From Ochotona curzoniae (lineage: Eukaryota; Chordata; Mammalia; Lagomorpha; Ochotonidae): DNA of 64,000 bases. Each line of letters opens with the position of its first letter. Position 1 is the stretch's first letter. Both the position numbers and the translations under genes were made by a program. Shown here one piece after another: positions 36,610 through 47,117 of the stretch. Location: positions 24,915,501-24,979,500 of the forward strand of contig NW_024466512.1 of NCBI RefSeq assembly GCF_017591425.1, written 5' to 3'. The notes under the pieces are model-generated. The model searched no databases. It was not told the DNA's origin and was given only the letters and a program-made list of their open reading frames with translations.

Positions 36610-37465
36610 AGATAAACCTTGGAACGGGAGGAAATATTTGCAAATCCTATATCTGTTTAAGAGTTAATATCCAGAATGAATAATTGCTGTAACTTAGCAA
36701 GAGCAGAAACAAACCCATTAAACAATGAGCAAAGGACTTAAACAGCTGTCCCCCTGCCAAAAATATATATTTATATGGTCCTGAAGCACATGAAAAGATG
36801 CTCAACATCACCGATTATTATGGAAATACAAATCATAGCTATAATGAGGTGTTTACTTCATGCCCTCTAGGATTGCTAAAATTAACAAATAACAAGCAGA
36901 AAATAGCAAGTATTGACAAGGATGCAGAGAAACTGGGACCTCTGTGCACCCTTGGTAGGGATGTACCGTGACGTGGCCTCTGCAGAGCAGCGTCTTCTGA
37001 CTCAGTAGTGAGTGCCCTTCTGGGTGTCCAGCTGAAAGAACTGCACGCAAGGCCCCGGTCGTCGTCTGTGCACCTGTGTTCACAGTGGCATTAGTCACGG
37101 CAGCCGGCAAGCGAGGCTGCCCAGCTGTCTGTTGATGGAAGAACCTAGCGAAATGGGTCTGCAGGCGATGAGTACCTCTCCCCTAAGAGGAAGGAGATGC
37201 CGAGTTCTGCTGTGACAGTCACCCCAAGGACATTATGTCATGTGGAAAGAGCCAGTCCCAGCAAGACCAGTGTTGTGTGGTTCTGCTTCTGTGAGCTCTC
37301 TAGAGCAGCCAGGCTCCCAGAGGCAGAGGGTAGCCTGGTGGGGGCAGAGGCGAGGACCCCGCATGGTTACACTCTAACAGGGTGGGAGGACGGACAGTCC
37401 TGCAGCTTGGTGCTGGTAATGGGCGTGCATGACTCTTGGTGTACCTAATGGCACTCGGGTAGAGA
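36610..37465 (+). mobile_element. Old L1 remnant, end of ORF2 and 3' UTR
   Basis: The sense order of the ancient L1 is clear: aatatttgcaaatcctatat, ttaatatccagaatgaata, gagcaaaggacttaaac, agcacatgaaaagatgctca and acaaggatgcagagaaact. The 3' UTR follows (aaggacattatgtcatgtgg, ttggtgctggtaatggg). All frames are broken. It lies in ARHGAP19 intron 9. Confidence 0.85.
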
Positions 37466-37696
37466 CGCTCACGGCCTCTCCCCTTGAGCTGGAGCGTGCT
37501 GAAGGAGCCACAGTGCAGGAGCTTGTCCTCCCTGAGGTGAGGGGGCCGCAGTTACCCCAGGGGACCCCTCTGCAGGGGACTCCAGGTGAATTGTGTGGTT
37601 GAACAGTTGGAATCTGTCTACTTCTTTACTAAGAGAACTAAGAATTGTGGAATTTATAAAACAGCTTATAACTCTTTAGGACGGAACGTTTTATTT

Positions 37697-38000
37697 ATTT
37701 TGAAAAATTTATTATTTGAAAGGCAGAGTTAGAGAGATTAATCTTCCACCTGCTGGCTTGCTTCCCAAATAGCTACAGCAGTTGGGGTTGGGTCAAGCTG
37801 AAGCCAGGAGTGTAGGACTCCATCCAGATATCTTACGAGGGTACCAGAGGTCCAAACACTTGGGCCATCTTCTGCTTTCCCAGGCACATTTGCAGGAAGT
37901 TGGATCAGAAGTGGATCAGTTGGGACTCAAATTGGCTCTCATGTGGAATGCTGACATTGCAGACAGCAGCTTAATCCACTACATCTCAGTGTTGGCCCCA
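37697..38000 (-). mobile_element. Old C-type SINE
   Basis: Antisense copy directly followed by a younger copy in the same orientation. Confidence 0.85.
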
Positions 38001-38003
38001 TGT

Positions 38004-38341
38004 TTTTTTTTTTTTTTTTAAAGATTTGTTTTTATTGGAAAGGCGGATATACAAAGAGGAGGAGAGACAAAGAGGAAGATCTTCCATCTGATGGTTCACA
38101 CCCCAAGTGACCACAACGGCTAGAGTTGAGCCAATCCAAAGCCAGGAGCCAGGAGCTCTTCTGGGTCTCCCACATGGGTTCAGGGTCCCAAGGCTTTGGG
38201 CTGTATTCGACTGCTTTCCCCCAGGCCACAAGCAGGGAGCTGGATGGGAAGCAGGGCCACTGGGATTAGAACCGGTGACCATGTGGGATCCTGGCATGTG
38301 CAAGGCAAGAACCTTAACCACTGTCCTATCACGCTGGGCCC
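38004..38341 (-). mobile_element. C-type SINE, young
   Basis: Antisense full-length copy inserted at the head of the older SINE. I could not fix the target duplication because both sides are T-rich. Confidence 0.93.
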
Positions 38342-39057
38342 TTTTTTGATCTTTTTTAACTATACTTTTTTTCTCTTCAGGTAAATACACCAGAATGTTC
38401 AATACTGCTGCTGCTATTTCTAAAGTGGAGTTAATATTGTAGTTTTGATTGTTTTGCAATTAAAATTTGTTACGTAAGGGCAGAAAGGAGAACATTTCTC
38501 CAAAGGCAGCAAAACTGTCATTGACAGCACAGTTACATCCAGCTTCTAACCTATGCCAAGAGGACGGCTTTCGGTCTTCCTCCCCAAGCCAGAGTAGTCC
38601 TAGGGAGGCTTGTACTCCCCCCTGTGGCTATGTGAGGAACTCCTAGAGAATTTCTCTGCATGTTCTAGTGCTGTGAGGGGAAATGACAGGGCATGGTCCC
38701 GCCCAGGGTCTTTTGGTAGGAAGGGAGGGGTAGCCCATTGGCTGCGCTGGAGCCCACACACCCCTGGGGGAAGGGTGCTCTGGTATAGGTCTGGTGTTTC
38801 TCTGATGGCCTCCAAGATGCACTGGAATTGGCCTATTTTTGCTGGTTTAAATCACTCTTAGCTTCTAACAGTGTAGTCCTTTTAAATGGGGAGAAACAGC
38901 GGTCACTTAAAACAAACTTTCTTGGTGACATTCTCCCTTGGATAAGGTAGCAGAGCTGATATGAATGTAAAGTTTTTAGTCATTTTGAAGGCCAGTATAG
39001 TTATGATACAGGTACAGTGAATGTTTGTAACTCAAATATTTTCTATTCCTAAATCAG
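38342..39057. other. Intron 9, 3' part, no repeat recognised
   Basis: About 715 bp of unique-looking sequence before exon 10. Confidence 0.5.
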
Positions 39058-39165
39058 AGGAAGGTCCTTGGAAATCAGACGTCAGAAAACAAGGACAAGT
39101 ATGTTACTCCAGAGGCCGTAACCATGAGCGAGTTGAAGAGAGCCAGTAAGGAGAACATGAACACA
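39058..39165 (+). CDS. ARHGAP19: ARHGAP19 exon 10 (residues about 429-464)
   Basis: The 36 codons begin RKVLGNQTSENKDK and end ASKENMNT. This is the least conserved segment. Human has a lysine run where this sequence has a mixed NKDK stretch, and the segment is one residue shorter here. The acceptor aaatcag ends at 39057 and the donor gtaaga starts at 39166. The exon is phase 0 at both ends. Intron 10 is only 476 bp, the shortest in the gene. Confidence 0.9.
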
Positions 39166-39641
39166 GTAAGATGCCAGTCCTTTTGAGTGTGTGCACACTT
39201 GTGGGAAGGAGAAATTGCATGCTGTTGTATGTTTCTTTGGGCTGCTTGGTCCTTTCATTTATGCTATCCTTTCTGTAGATTTTCCTTGATTCATTCAACA
39301 AGAACATTTTGAACTTGGGAAGGTTATAGCTAAGTCATGGGCACAGATGACAAATGTAATGCAATAGCTCCATCAACAGAGAGTGAAGGGAGCAGCCATG
39401 TTTACCGGGAGATGCCACAGGACAAGTGACACTTGAGCCAGGCCTCCTTGGCTGTCTGTGTCCTGTGAGGTAGTTCTGCAAGGTGTCTCGGGCATACTGC
39501 TTACCAAGCCACAACCAGTATAGAATTGAGGCATTCCGCCAGCCTGGTATAACTGCATAGAAAATGGAGCAGAGTTAGGAGAGTCTGTGTGTGGGAATGA
39601 CACGAACACCTGTAAAGCCCTGTACAATTTTCTCGTTGCAG

Positions 39642-39720
39642 TTCCTTTCTGGCTCTCCAACTGTCACGATGACACCAATGAGATTGAAATGGTCTGAGGG
39701 GAAGAAAGAGGGGAAAAAAG
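39642..39720 (+). CDS. ARHGAP19: ARHGAP19 exon 11 (residues about 465-490)
   Basis: This exon encodes FLSGSPTVTMTPMRLKWSEG followed by KKEGKK. The Thr-Pro pair in MTPMRLKW corresponds to the second reported CDK1 site, Thr476 in human and 475 here because of the one-residue gap. The acceptor ctcgttgcag ends at 39641 and the donor gtacta starts at 39721. The exon ends on the first base of a Gly codon. If intron 11 were retained, the frame would stay open to about 39812 and replace the normal two-residue end with about 29 other residues. Confidence 0.93.
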
Positions 39721-39954
39721 GTACTAACGGTGCTTGCTCTCTGCTCTCACAGAGTGCAGCGCCTTTGTGCTTCCAGCCAATCGGCAGCATCTTCTTGAGT
39801 TCCTGGGAGTGATGTAGAGGTGACTGTCTTTGAGCACCTTCTCAGCATCGTCCCCAGTGCTGAGGTGGAACGTGAACCGACCCCCGGGTGCTCCTAACTG
39901 CTTGACCAGATGGCACACGGTAGAAGACAGCTTTATGTAGTTAATGAACTCATT

Positions 39955-40190
39955 AGTTAACTAGAGGCAGTGGTGGAGGGCTCTCTTCTCCACTGACCCC
40001 CCTCTAGCCATCAGCAGCGACAGGTCTCACGTGTGGGTGGGTGGCAGGGACCCAAGCACCTGAGCTGTCACTGTTGTCTCCCAGGGTCTGTGTTAGGAAC
40101 CAGGAGCCGGAGCCAGGGATCGAGCGAGGTGTGTCACTTGGGATGCAGTGTCTTAGCCAGCACCCTTATTGCTCGCCTCATGCCTGCCCC
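39955..40190 (-). mobile_element. Old C-type SINE
   Basis: Antisense, diverged copy, recognised by gtgggtggcagggacccaag and caggagccggagccaggga. Confidence 0.6.
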
Positions 40191-40584
40191 TCAACTGGCT
40201 TAAGAGTGGCAGTAAGCGGTTAGCAAAGGTCAACGAATCTATGCTGCTAAGCACAGCAGTGCTGGGATTTGCTTGTGCAACAGTTCTGTGCTGTCTTAGC
40301 TTTAGTCAGAGACACTTGCCTGATACCGGGGGACCCTGGGAATCAGATTCTGGTATTTGTTTTTGAGGCTCGTTAGTCCATAGATGATTATACTGACGCT
40401 TCTGATGGTCCCAGGCTGTTTTGGTAACAGCCTGCTGTGTTTTCCTCTGAAAAAGCTAAAGGACTCCATGCAAAGACCTTGAAATTATGTAAGTCCTGAA
40501 TTGTCATTCCTCTGGCTCAGAAATAAACACTCCTGCTCTTTGAACACAAGTTTTCTCCTCTGAAAATGAGGATAATATAGATTA

Positions 40585-40772
40585 AATATCTCTAATCTGG
40601 AAATCCCAAATCGGAAGCTTTTTGAGCACTGATGTGAAATTTGGAGCATTTCAGATCTGTGGGTTAGGGATGCTTAACTGGTTAAGTCTATGCAAATATT
40701 CTAAAATCTGAAATACTCCAGACTCTGAAACACTCCTGCTTCCAAGCATTTTGGATCAGGAATATTCAACCT
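40585..40772 (+). mobile_element. Tigger-type DNA transposon remnant (non-autonomous)
   Basis: The element has imperfect inverted ends: tta..tatctctaatctgg at the left, and a right end whose reverse complement reads caggttgaatattcctgatcc. The inner text has …aaatcccaaatcggaagctttt…ttagggatgcttaactgg…atgcaaatattctaaaatctg. This fits the short Tigger-derived (TcMar) family common in placental mammals. Strand is nominal. Confidence 0.7.
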
Positions 40773-41229
40773 GTCATACCTACTTCACAGATGTATTATG
40801 AGGCTTAATTGCAGTAATGTTTTGGAAGCACATTGTAATTGCTAAAACGTTTAACAAATTGTAATAGTTGCTGAGAAGACCAGACGAGCCTTAGCCTTGT
40901 CCAAGACTCATCTGGCAGTTGAAGTGGTCTCTGATTTGACATGTTAATTTCACCACTGGGACGTGAGCATAATGACTGAGATGTTAGCCATAGAAACAGA
41001 ACAAATGCAGTCCAGATCAGTCTTTATTCTCTTCTAGAATATTGCATTTCACTTAGCCTTGAGTGAATTATCTGAACTCTTTTTTTTTTCCTGCTTATAT
41101 CTGACTTCTAGGCTGAGTTGTCTAATTGAGGCATTACCAGTATTTGAGTTAATTGTGTCTGAATTAAATATCTTTATATCTGTATGAGCTAAGACCAACT
41201 GTAAGTTATTTTATTTTTGAAGGACACTT

Positions 41230-41546
41230 TTTTAAAAAAAGGATTTATTTTTATTGGAAAGGCGGATTTACAGAGGAAAGGAGAGACAGAGAGAAAGATC
41301 TTCTATCCGTTGGTTCACTCCTCAAATGGCTGTAACAGCTGGAACTGAGCTGATCCAAAGGAGCCTGGAGCTTCTTCCAGGTCTCCCACATGGGTACAGG
41401 AGCCCAAGTAGTTGGACCATCCTCCACTACTTTTCCAGGCCACAGGCAGCGAACTGAATGGGAGGTGGAGCATGAACCAGCCCCTGTATGGAATCCTGGA
41501 GTTTGCAAGGGAAGGATCAGCCAATCGAGCCATTGTACTGGGTCCA
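41230..41546 (-). mobile_element. C-type SINE
   Basis: Antisense copy with a 10-bp duplication AAGGACACTT at 41220-41229 and 41547-41556. Confidence 0.92.
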
Positions 41547-41561
41547 AAGGACACTTCTCCT

Positions 41562-41887
41562 TCTTTTAAAAATTTGTTTATTTATTTGAAAGGCAGAGTT
41601 AGAGAGAGAACGATCAGGAGAGAAAGAGATCTTTCATCTGCTGGTTTACTTCTCAAGTGGCTGTAATAGTCAGACTGCGCTGGTCTAAAGCCCAGAGTGA
41701 GGCACTTCTTCCCAGTCCCTGGTGTGTGGCGGGGGCCCAAGGACCTGGGCTAGCTGCTGCCACTTTCTCAGGTGCATTAGTAGGGGGATGGTATCAGAAA
41801 TGGAGGAGCAGAGACTTGATCCGGCACCCATACAGGCAATGACATTGCAGGAGGTGGCTTTACCTCCTGGGCCACAGAACTGGCTCC
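41562..41887 (-). mobile_element. Old C-type SINE
   Basis: Antisense copy immediately after the target duplication of the SINE at 41230. Confidence 0.85.
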
Positions 41888-42043
41888 TGAAAAGTACTTT
41901 GCATCGATATACTTCTGTTGCTCTTATTTTTTAAGATAACTAGTAAGTAGCAAGGTTTTCTGTGTTAGCAAATATTGAAAGAAATTAATTTAAAAAATAA
42001 CCTAGTATATTATTTCTGTAAGTTTTAGGTATTCTTTTTTTTT

Positions 42044-42322
42044 TTAATAAGTCTTTAAAAAAACTTATTTATTTATTTGGAAAGCAGAGTAAGAGGAAGA
42101 AGGAAGAGAGAGATGCTGATTCACTCCCTAGATGGCTGCAGCAGTCAGGGCTGGGCTAGGCCAAAGCTAGGGACCTAGAACTCCATCCTGGTCTCCCCTG
42201 TGTGTACGGACCCAAAGACTGGGCCCCTCTCCTGCTTTTTCAGGTGTGTTAGTAGGGAACTGAACAGGAGGTTGAACAGCCAGGCAGTGTGTTAACTTGT
42301 TGCACCACATTACTAGTGCCCA
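42044..42322 (-). mobile_element. Old C-type SINE
   Basis: Antisense, diverged copy ending ttgttgcaccacattactag. Confidence 0.75.
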
Positions 42323-42337
42323 AGTAATGTTAAAATG

Positions 42338-43008
42338 TTAAAAAATATTTAGCTTTTATTTATCTGAGAAGCAGAGTTAGAGAGGGGGAGTGGGGAGAGG
42401 TCTTCCATCTGCTTGCTCACTCCCTAGTGTCAATAACTGGGGCTGGGTCAGGCTGGAACCAGGAGCTTCTTCCTGTTCTCCCATCTGGACCCACGTGTTT
42501 GGGCCATCCTCCACTGCTCTCCCCTTCAGGCATATTCACAGGGGCCTAGATCAGAAGTGGAGCAGGGGCTGGCACGGTGGTGTAGCAAACTAATCCTGCA
42601 CCTTGTGGCACTGGCATCCCACATGGTTGCTAGTTTTTGTCCCAGCTGTTCCACTTCCAATCTTGCTCCCTGCTCATGGCCTGTGAAAGCAGCAGGGGAC
42701 AGCCTGAGGTCCCTGCAACCTTGGGTCCCTGAACCCACTTGGGAGACTCAGAAGAAGCTGCTACCTATGACTTTGGATTGGCTCAGGTTCTGCTGTTGCA
42801 GTCATTTGGGGAATGAACCAGCAGATGGACAGTCTGTCTCTGTTTTCCCTCTGTCTCTCCTGTCTATAAGTCTGCAATTCAAATAAAAATAAATAAAATA
42901 GTAAAAAAAAAAAAAAAGTGTGGAGTAGCTGGGTCTCTAACTGATGCCTGTATGAGATGCCAGCACTGAAGATGGTGGTCTACTTTGCTGAGCTACAGCA
43001 CCATCCTC
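42338..43008 (-). mobile_element. Old C-type SINE split by a sense copy, next to exon 12
   Basis: Antisense copy in two parts, 42338-42566 and 42918-43008. It ends about 65 bp before the exon 12 acceptor. Confidence 0.82.
42567..42917 (+). mobile_element. C-type SINE nested in an antisense copy
   Basis: Sense full-length copy with a 15-nt A tail. The flanks AAGTGGAG and AAGTGTGGAG look like an imperfect target duplication within the host SINE. Confidence 0.9.
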
Positions 43009-43073
43009 AATAAATGTATCTTTAAAAAAATGTGTGTAGTCATGTCTAATACTGTATTTCTCCTTCAACCTAG

Positions 43074-43084
43074 GATTCCTCTGA
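43074..43084 (+). CDS. ARHGAP19: ARHGAP19 exon 12, coding part (Gly-Phe-Leu-stop)
   Basis: The terminal exon supplies only the last two bases of a Gly codon, then Phe, Leu and TGA (43082-43084). This gives the GFL carboxyl end seen in the human protein. The acceptor is a pyrimidine tract with caacctag ending at 43073. The rest of the exon is 3' UTR. A nested pair of SINEs lies directly upstream, ending about 65 bp before the acceptor. Confidence 0.92.
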
Positions 43085-43788
43085 AGAATCCAGAATTCTG
43101 CTATCGTCCACACAGAATTTGCTGTCTAGCAGGTCAAGTGTTACTGCCACTCACGGTGGAACTTGGACTGGCAGCTTGCTTGCTGCATTTTGATTTGTGA
43201 ACGTCAACTAATACCATGACTGATACCTCTAACCCCACTCACTGGATGATGTGCAAACTGTGCCTTCTGAGAGAGTCTAGGCTGGCTCCCTCTCTAACGT
43301 TCTGGAAGCAGCTCAGCCCCAGCCTATGCAGCACGGTCAGTCAGCAGGCCCTGGCAGGCCCCACTGTTCCTTCACTGTGTAGAGACAGATTCTAGTTTTT
43401 GAAAACAGAAAATCTGTGCTCAATGGCCAGTAACCTTTAAAAGAGCAATATCAATTCTACTGGACTGATTTTATTTTCGATTGGTGTTTTGGACTCTATT
43501 TTGATAGTGTTGTGGCTGTTCATTGTTTTTGTGTGTGTTTATAAGCCATGTTTTGGGTTGCTGGTCTCAGTAGGTTCCAAGCTAGCTGTCTTTGGCCTTT
43601 CTCACTTGGGGGTAGGGGAAGCTCTTTGTTTCCTGAGACTGCATTCCTTCTTATTCTATTTATGTCTAAAGAACTAACAGCTTTTTGGGGGGAATTTTAA
43701 ATTATTTCTTGGGTCTGATATTGTGGCATATTTGACCTATGATATTGAAGAATTCAGAACGACATACCATTTTTAACAAATTTCAGTA

Positions 43789-43794
43789 ATTAAA
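43789..43794 (+). terminator. Candidate proximal poly(A) signal ATTAAA
   Basis: This ATTAAA lies 705 bp after the ARHGAP19 stop and is followed by a pyrimidine-rich stretch that could serve as a downstream element. Use would give a short 3' UTR. It is inferred from sequence only. Confidence 0.4.
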
Positions 43795-46496
43795 CTGTTT
43801 CCCTTCCTTGCCTCTCTTCCTCCCTCCCCTTTCTTCTTTGCTGAGTGACAAAAGCATCGTTGTGTGGTTGATGAGCCATCACTCACTCTCCTCTCGCCAA
43901 CAACATCTCTGGTTCCAATGGGGTACTTCTGTGCCCAGTCATTGTGGCTTGATGGAAATTTGCTTAATGATATTTGCTGCAATCATTGCATGTGGCAGGG
44001 CACTTTGGAGGGGGCCCAGGGCGGGGCTGGCTCCCAGGGCGGGGCAGGCTGGCCTGGTGCCCCAGAACGACCTGGCAGCAGGGTGGGGTCAGAGGGAGGG
44101 AAGTGGGCAGCTGTCTGCAGGGCTGCTGGTATGAGGGGGCAGGGTGTGCTCAGTGCTCAGGGACAGTTGTGTGTCACCCTTCTCGTTTTCATAGTGGGTG
44201 TGGCTGGGTGCTGGAGATGGGACCAGAGCTTTTGGCTTTTGGGCTAGGTGTGTTCACGTCAGAGGTGAGCAATGGCATGACTTCGGTCCACTCTGACATA
44301 GTCCCTGCTCAGAGACAGTACTCAGCAGGTGAGAGTGTCCGGGATTGTGCTTGGTTTGTTAAGCTGTGTAACCACTGCCACCCCTGTGTGTTGGAGCCGA
44401 GACAGGTCGCCATAGAGAAAACAGTTGCCCAGTAAAATGTGGCTCACTGGCCTGACTTTTGGAATTGCTGAGACGGAAGATGACACCGGGGGCAGGGTTG
44501 GCTTTGCATCTGCTCTCCTGCCCTCCCTCTCCTGCCCTCTCTCTGGTTCTTCGGCTGCTGGAACAGCAAGAGGGAACAGTGTAGTGTGTGGGCTTGTAGT
44601 TTGACAGATCAGGAACACTGGGGCTTAGGAGCAGTGTTGCTTGGAAGCCCCTTGCACTGGAGCAGTCTCATGTCATTCTTAAAAATATTCCCTGGCAAAT
44701 TCACATGTGTAGGTTTCTATTTGATTCTTTTCCTTATGAAGAAAAACAAAATGCCAAATCCTTGCACCAGAAACCAGGGATTCAAACAGAAGGCCAGCAG
44801 TGTTCTCCCTCCCCTGGTGCTGCCTTCTTTGTTGGTGTGAGGGTGTGCTCTGTGAGCACCTCTAGCTGCAGGTGGAGGGAACAGAGCCAGGCCGTGGTGC
44901 CTGCCTGTCACTGCTCAGTTTTGTGGGCTGTGTGCAGGGGGAGGCTGGGACTCAGTAAGGAGGCTGGAATGCAGGGGTGAAGGTGTGAGAGAGCGGTTCA
45001 TTGCCTGAAGGTGCTCTCAGCCAGCCAGTCCCGCTGGTGGTTTGTGTATGTTTTTGGATTTGTGTTTTGTTTATTTATTGAATATGCTTTTCCTTGCTTG
45101 AAGGGACTTCTAGGTCATTTTTCATGTAAAAACTGTGATTCAGTTGGAATTCAAGTTTCTGCAGTAAGCAGCCTGGCCCTCTGCCTTTGATATGCAACTG
45201 TTCTAATCCTGTGGAATCTTCTGTAAAACCCAGACAGACCTTGATCCTTGCCACAGAAGGTTGCTGTCTTCTGGTGACTTGATGGGCAGGTATTATTTTT
45301 GAGCCAATATTTAACTAATGTTTGAAATCTGTAAGGTATTTTAAAAAGCCTCCTCCCACGGCTTTTTAAAATGCCCTTGTTTTCTGGGGTCATTGTGGTG
45401 GGTCCTGATGTAGTGTCGGGGGGCCATGTGTGGGAATGTAGACTGCCTCCTGGTTAGGGCTGCACAGGTGAGCACCCAAGGACACGGTCATAAGCTGGAA
45501 TGTGTGTCTAGCCTGTTACAGTGTAGGCTTTTGCCCTGGGACCCCTGGGTGTCCTTGGAAGCCCCTTGGAGCAGTTACAGAAGGCTCCAGAGGTACCATG
45601 TGCGCCACAGTGACAGACATAGTAAAGGGGCAGTGTACATGTGTCCAGAGGGGCCAGGGGGTCAGGAGTGATGAGGGACCACACCTGGGAGGCAGAGTGA
45701 CGCAGGCTGGTGACCGTGGGGCTTGCTGGCTGCTTCCAAATGGCTGCTTGTCGGCCTGTGGGGAGGCTGGCAGCCTGGGAGCGTGAGCAGAGTCATGCTC
45801 CCCAAGGATGAGCACACTCCACTCAGCTCCGCTCTCTAGAGCCTGGGCTGGCACACGGTCAGAGACTGCCTTCCTGGAGGACCTGTGGCTGTCAGAACTA
45901 CATGCTACTCTGAGAGGCCGTGTGACTGTGCGCCTGGGCAGCTGGCTGTGGACATGGATGTGGCCATCATTGGACTCACCTGACCTTGCTTTGTTTCAGC
46001 CTCCTGTGGCTGCCTGAAGTTGGGGCTCCCATTCAGAGCACCTTTCCCCAGGAGGCAGCCTCATTGCCATTCTCCTCTATCCTCTAGTCATTATACTGGA
46101 GCCAAATCTAAGCTGGGATAAGTCTGGCTGGATTGCCCTATAATTTGGGGAAGATTGGGGCTCCAAAGGTATACAGCCTTTCCAAAGAGCTGATGAGGAA
46201 CTTGATGGAAATTCCCTCTAGGGGGCTGCCTGGCCAAGGTCTTCACACCATTGTGGTTGGTGGGACTCTGCTGGGAGAGGTGGAGTGACCAGGTTACCAT
46301 GGAGACAAGTGTGCACGCCACAGCCTGAGCTGAGAAGCCTTCTGGAGCGATCCCCAGCCATGCTGGGCACAGTCCCGCCAGGACAACACTGTCCTCACAC
46401 GGGTCCCATGGCACTGTCCCAAAGCCTGCCCAGCAAGACAGCCGAGGCTTCAGAGAGGAAGCTTTCACAGTTTTGGTGTTTCGTTTTTATTGGACT

Positions 46497-46516
46497 ACAC
46501 ACACACACACACACAT
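46497..46516 (+). repeat. (CA)n microsatellite in the 3' UTR
   Basis: About nine uninterrupted CA units lie about 75 nt upstream of the distal poly(A) signal. Confidence 0.9.
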
Positions 46517-46521
46517 GTAAC

Positions 46522-46529
46522 TGTAAATA
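46522..46529 (+). promoter_or_regulatory. Pumilio (PUF) binding motif in the 3' UTR
   Basis: TGTAAATA matches the UGUANAUA consensus bound by PUM1/PUM2, about 45 nt upstream of the distal poly(A) signal. The match is exact, but function is untested and an 8-mer of this kind is expected by chance every several kilobases. Confidence 0.35.
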
Positions 46530-46572
46530 AGCAATATGTATTGTCTCTTTTTTATTCATGGAATATTCTGAA

Positions 46573-46578
46573 ATTAAA
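46573..46578 (+). terminator. Candidate distal poly(A) signal ATTAAA
   Basis: This ATTAAA is followed by a T-rich tract from about 46606. It sits at the exact point where SINE insertions resume, which supports it as the main 3' end of ARHGAP19. Confidence 0.55.
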
Positions 46579-46613
46579 CATCCTTGTTTCATATCCTTCA
46601 GCTTTCGTCTCTT

Positions 46614-46770
46614 TTTTTTTTAAAGATTTATTTTTATTACAAAGTCAGATATACAGAGAGGAGGAGAGATAGAGAGAAAGTGGAGCTGCCAGGATTAGAA
46701 TCAACAACCATATGGGATCCCGGCGCATTCAAGGTGAGGACTTTAGCAACTAGGCCATGCCACCAGGCCC
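46614..46770 (-). mobile_element. C-type SINE with large internal deletion
   Basis: Antisense copy with the exact 15-bp duplication CAGCTTTCGTCTCTT at 46599-46613 and 46771-46785. About 170 bp of the middle are missing, though both ends and the duplication are intact. Confidence 0.92.
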
Positions 46771-46793
46771 CAGCTTTCGTCTCTTAGTGTCCA

Positions 46794-47117
46794 ATATTTT
46801 AAAAAAGATTTATTTTTATTGCAAAGTCAGATATATATACAGGAGGAGAGACAGGAAGATCTTTCATCTGATGATTTCCTCCCCAAGTGACCACAACAGT
46901 CGGAGCTGCACCAATCTAAAGCCAGGAGTCTGGAGTTCTTCTGGGTCTCCCATGTGGATGCAGGGTCCCAAGGCTTTGGGCCGTCCTGGACTGCTTTCCC
47001 AGGCCACAAGAGGGAGCTGGATGGGAAGCAGGGCTGCCAGGATTAGAACGGATGGCCATATGGGATCCCAGCAAGTTCAAGGCGAGGGCTTTAGCCATTA
47101 AGCCACTATGCTGGCCC
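46794..47117 (-). mobile_element. C-type SINE, second insertion at the same site
   Basis: Antisense full-length copy with the 11-bp duplication CTTAGTGTCCA at 46783-46793 and 47118-47128. It overlaps the right-hand duplication of the previous SINE. Confidence 0.92.

Larger units (their letters stand above)
13949..46595 (+). other. ARHGAP19: ARHGAP19 transcription unit, exons 2-12 plus 3' UTR (exon 1 outside window)
   Basis: ARHGAP19 is a Rho GTPase-activating protein that stimulates GTP hydrolysis on RhoA and is known for a role in mitosis and cytokinesis. Eleven coding segments follow one another with matching phases: 266, 81, 210, 227, 87, 66, 192, 99, 108, 79 and 11 nt, totalling 1426 nt. 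This equals one base completing a split codon, 474 sense codons and a stop. The product matches my recollection of human ARHGAP19 (494 residues) almost end to end. It is about one residue shorter, in the exon 10 linker. All introns are GT-AG. Exon 1, which should encode about 19 residues, and the promoter are not in the window. Numbering below assumes that 19-residue exon. Confidence 0.95.
43085..46595 (+). other. ARHGAP19: ARHGAP19 3' UTR (long form, inferred)
   Basis: The 3.5 kb after the stop codon contain no recognisable SINE or L1, unlike the introns and the downstream spacer. They end at an ATTAAA hexamer (46573-46578) followed by a T-rich stretch. The first SINE beyond the stop starts right after that signal. 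Near the end are a CA repeat (46497-46514) and a Pumilio-type motif TGTAAATA (46522-46529). An earlier ATTAAA at 43789-43794 would give a 0.7-kb form. Open frames inside, such as the 153-codon frame at 43974-44435, lack any known family and are taken as noncoding. Confidence 0.7.

Noticed and set aside
37986..38459. 157-codon minus-strand frame
   Set aside because: Derived from the young SINE at 38004-38341 read through its flanks.
43974..44435. 153-codon + strand frame after the ARHGAP19 stop
   Set aside because: It lies in the inferred 3' UTR, overlaps another frame (43864-44247), and has no known homologue.
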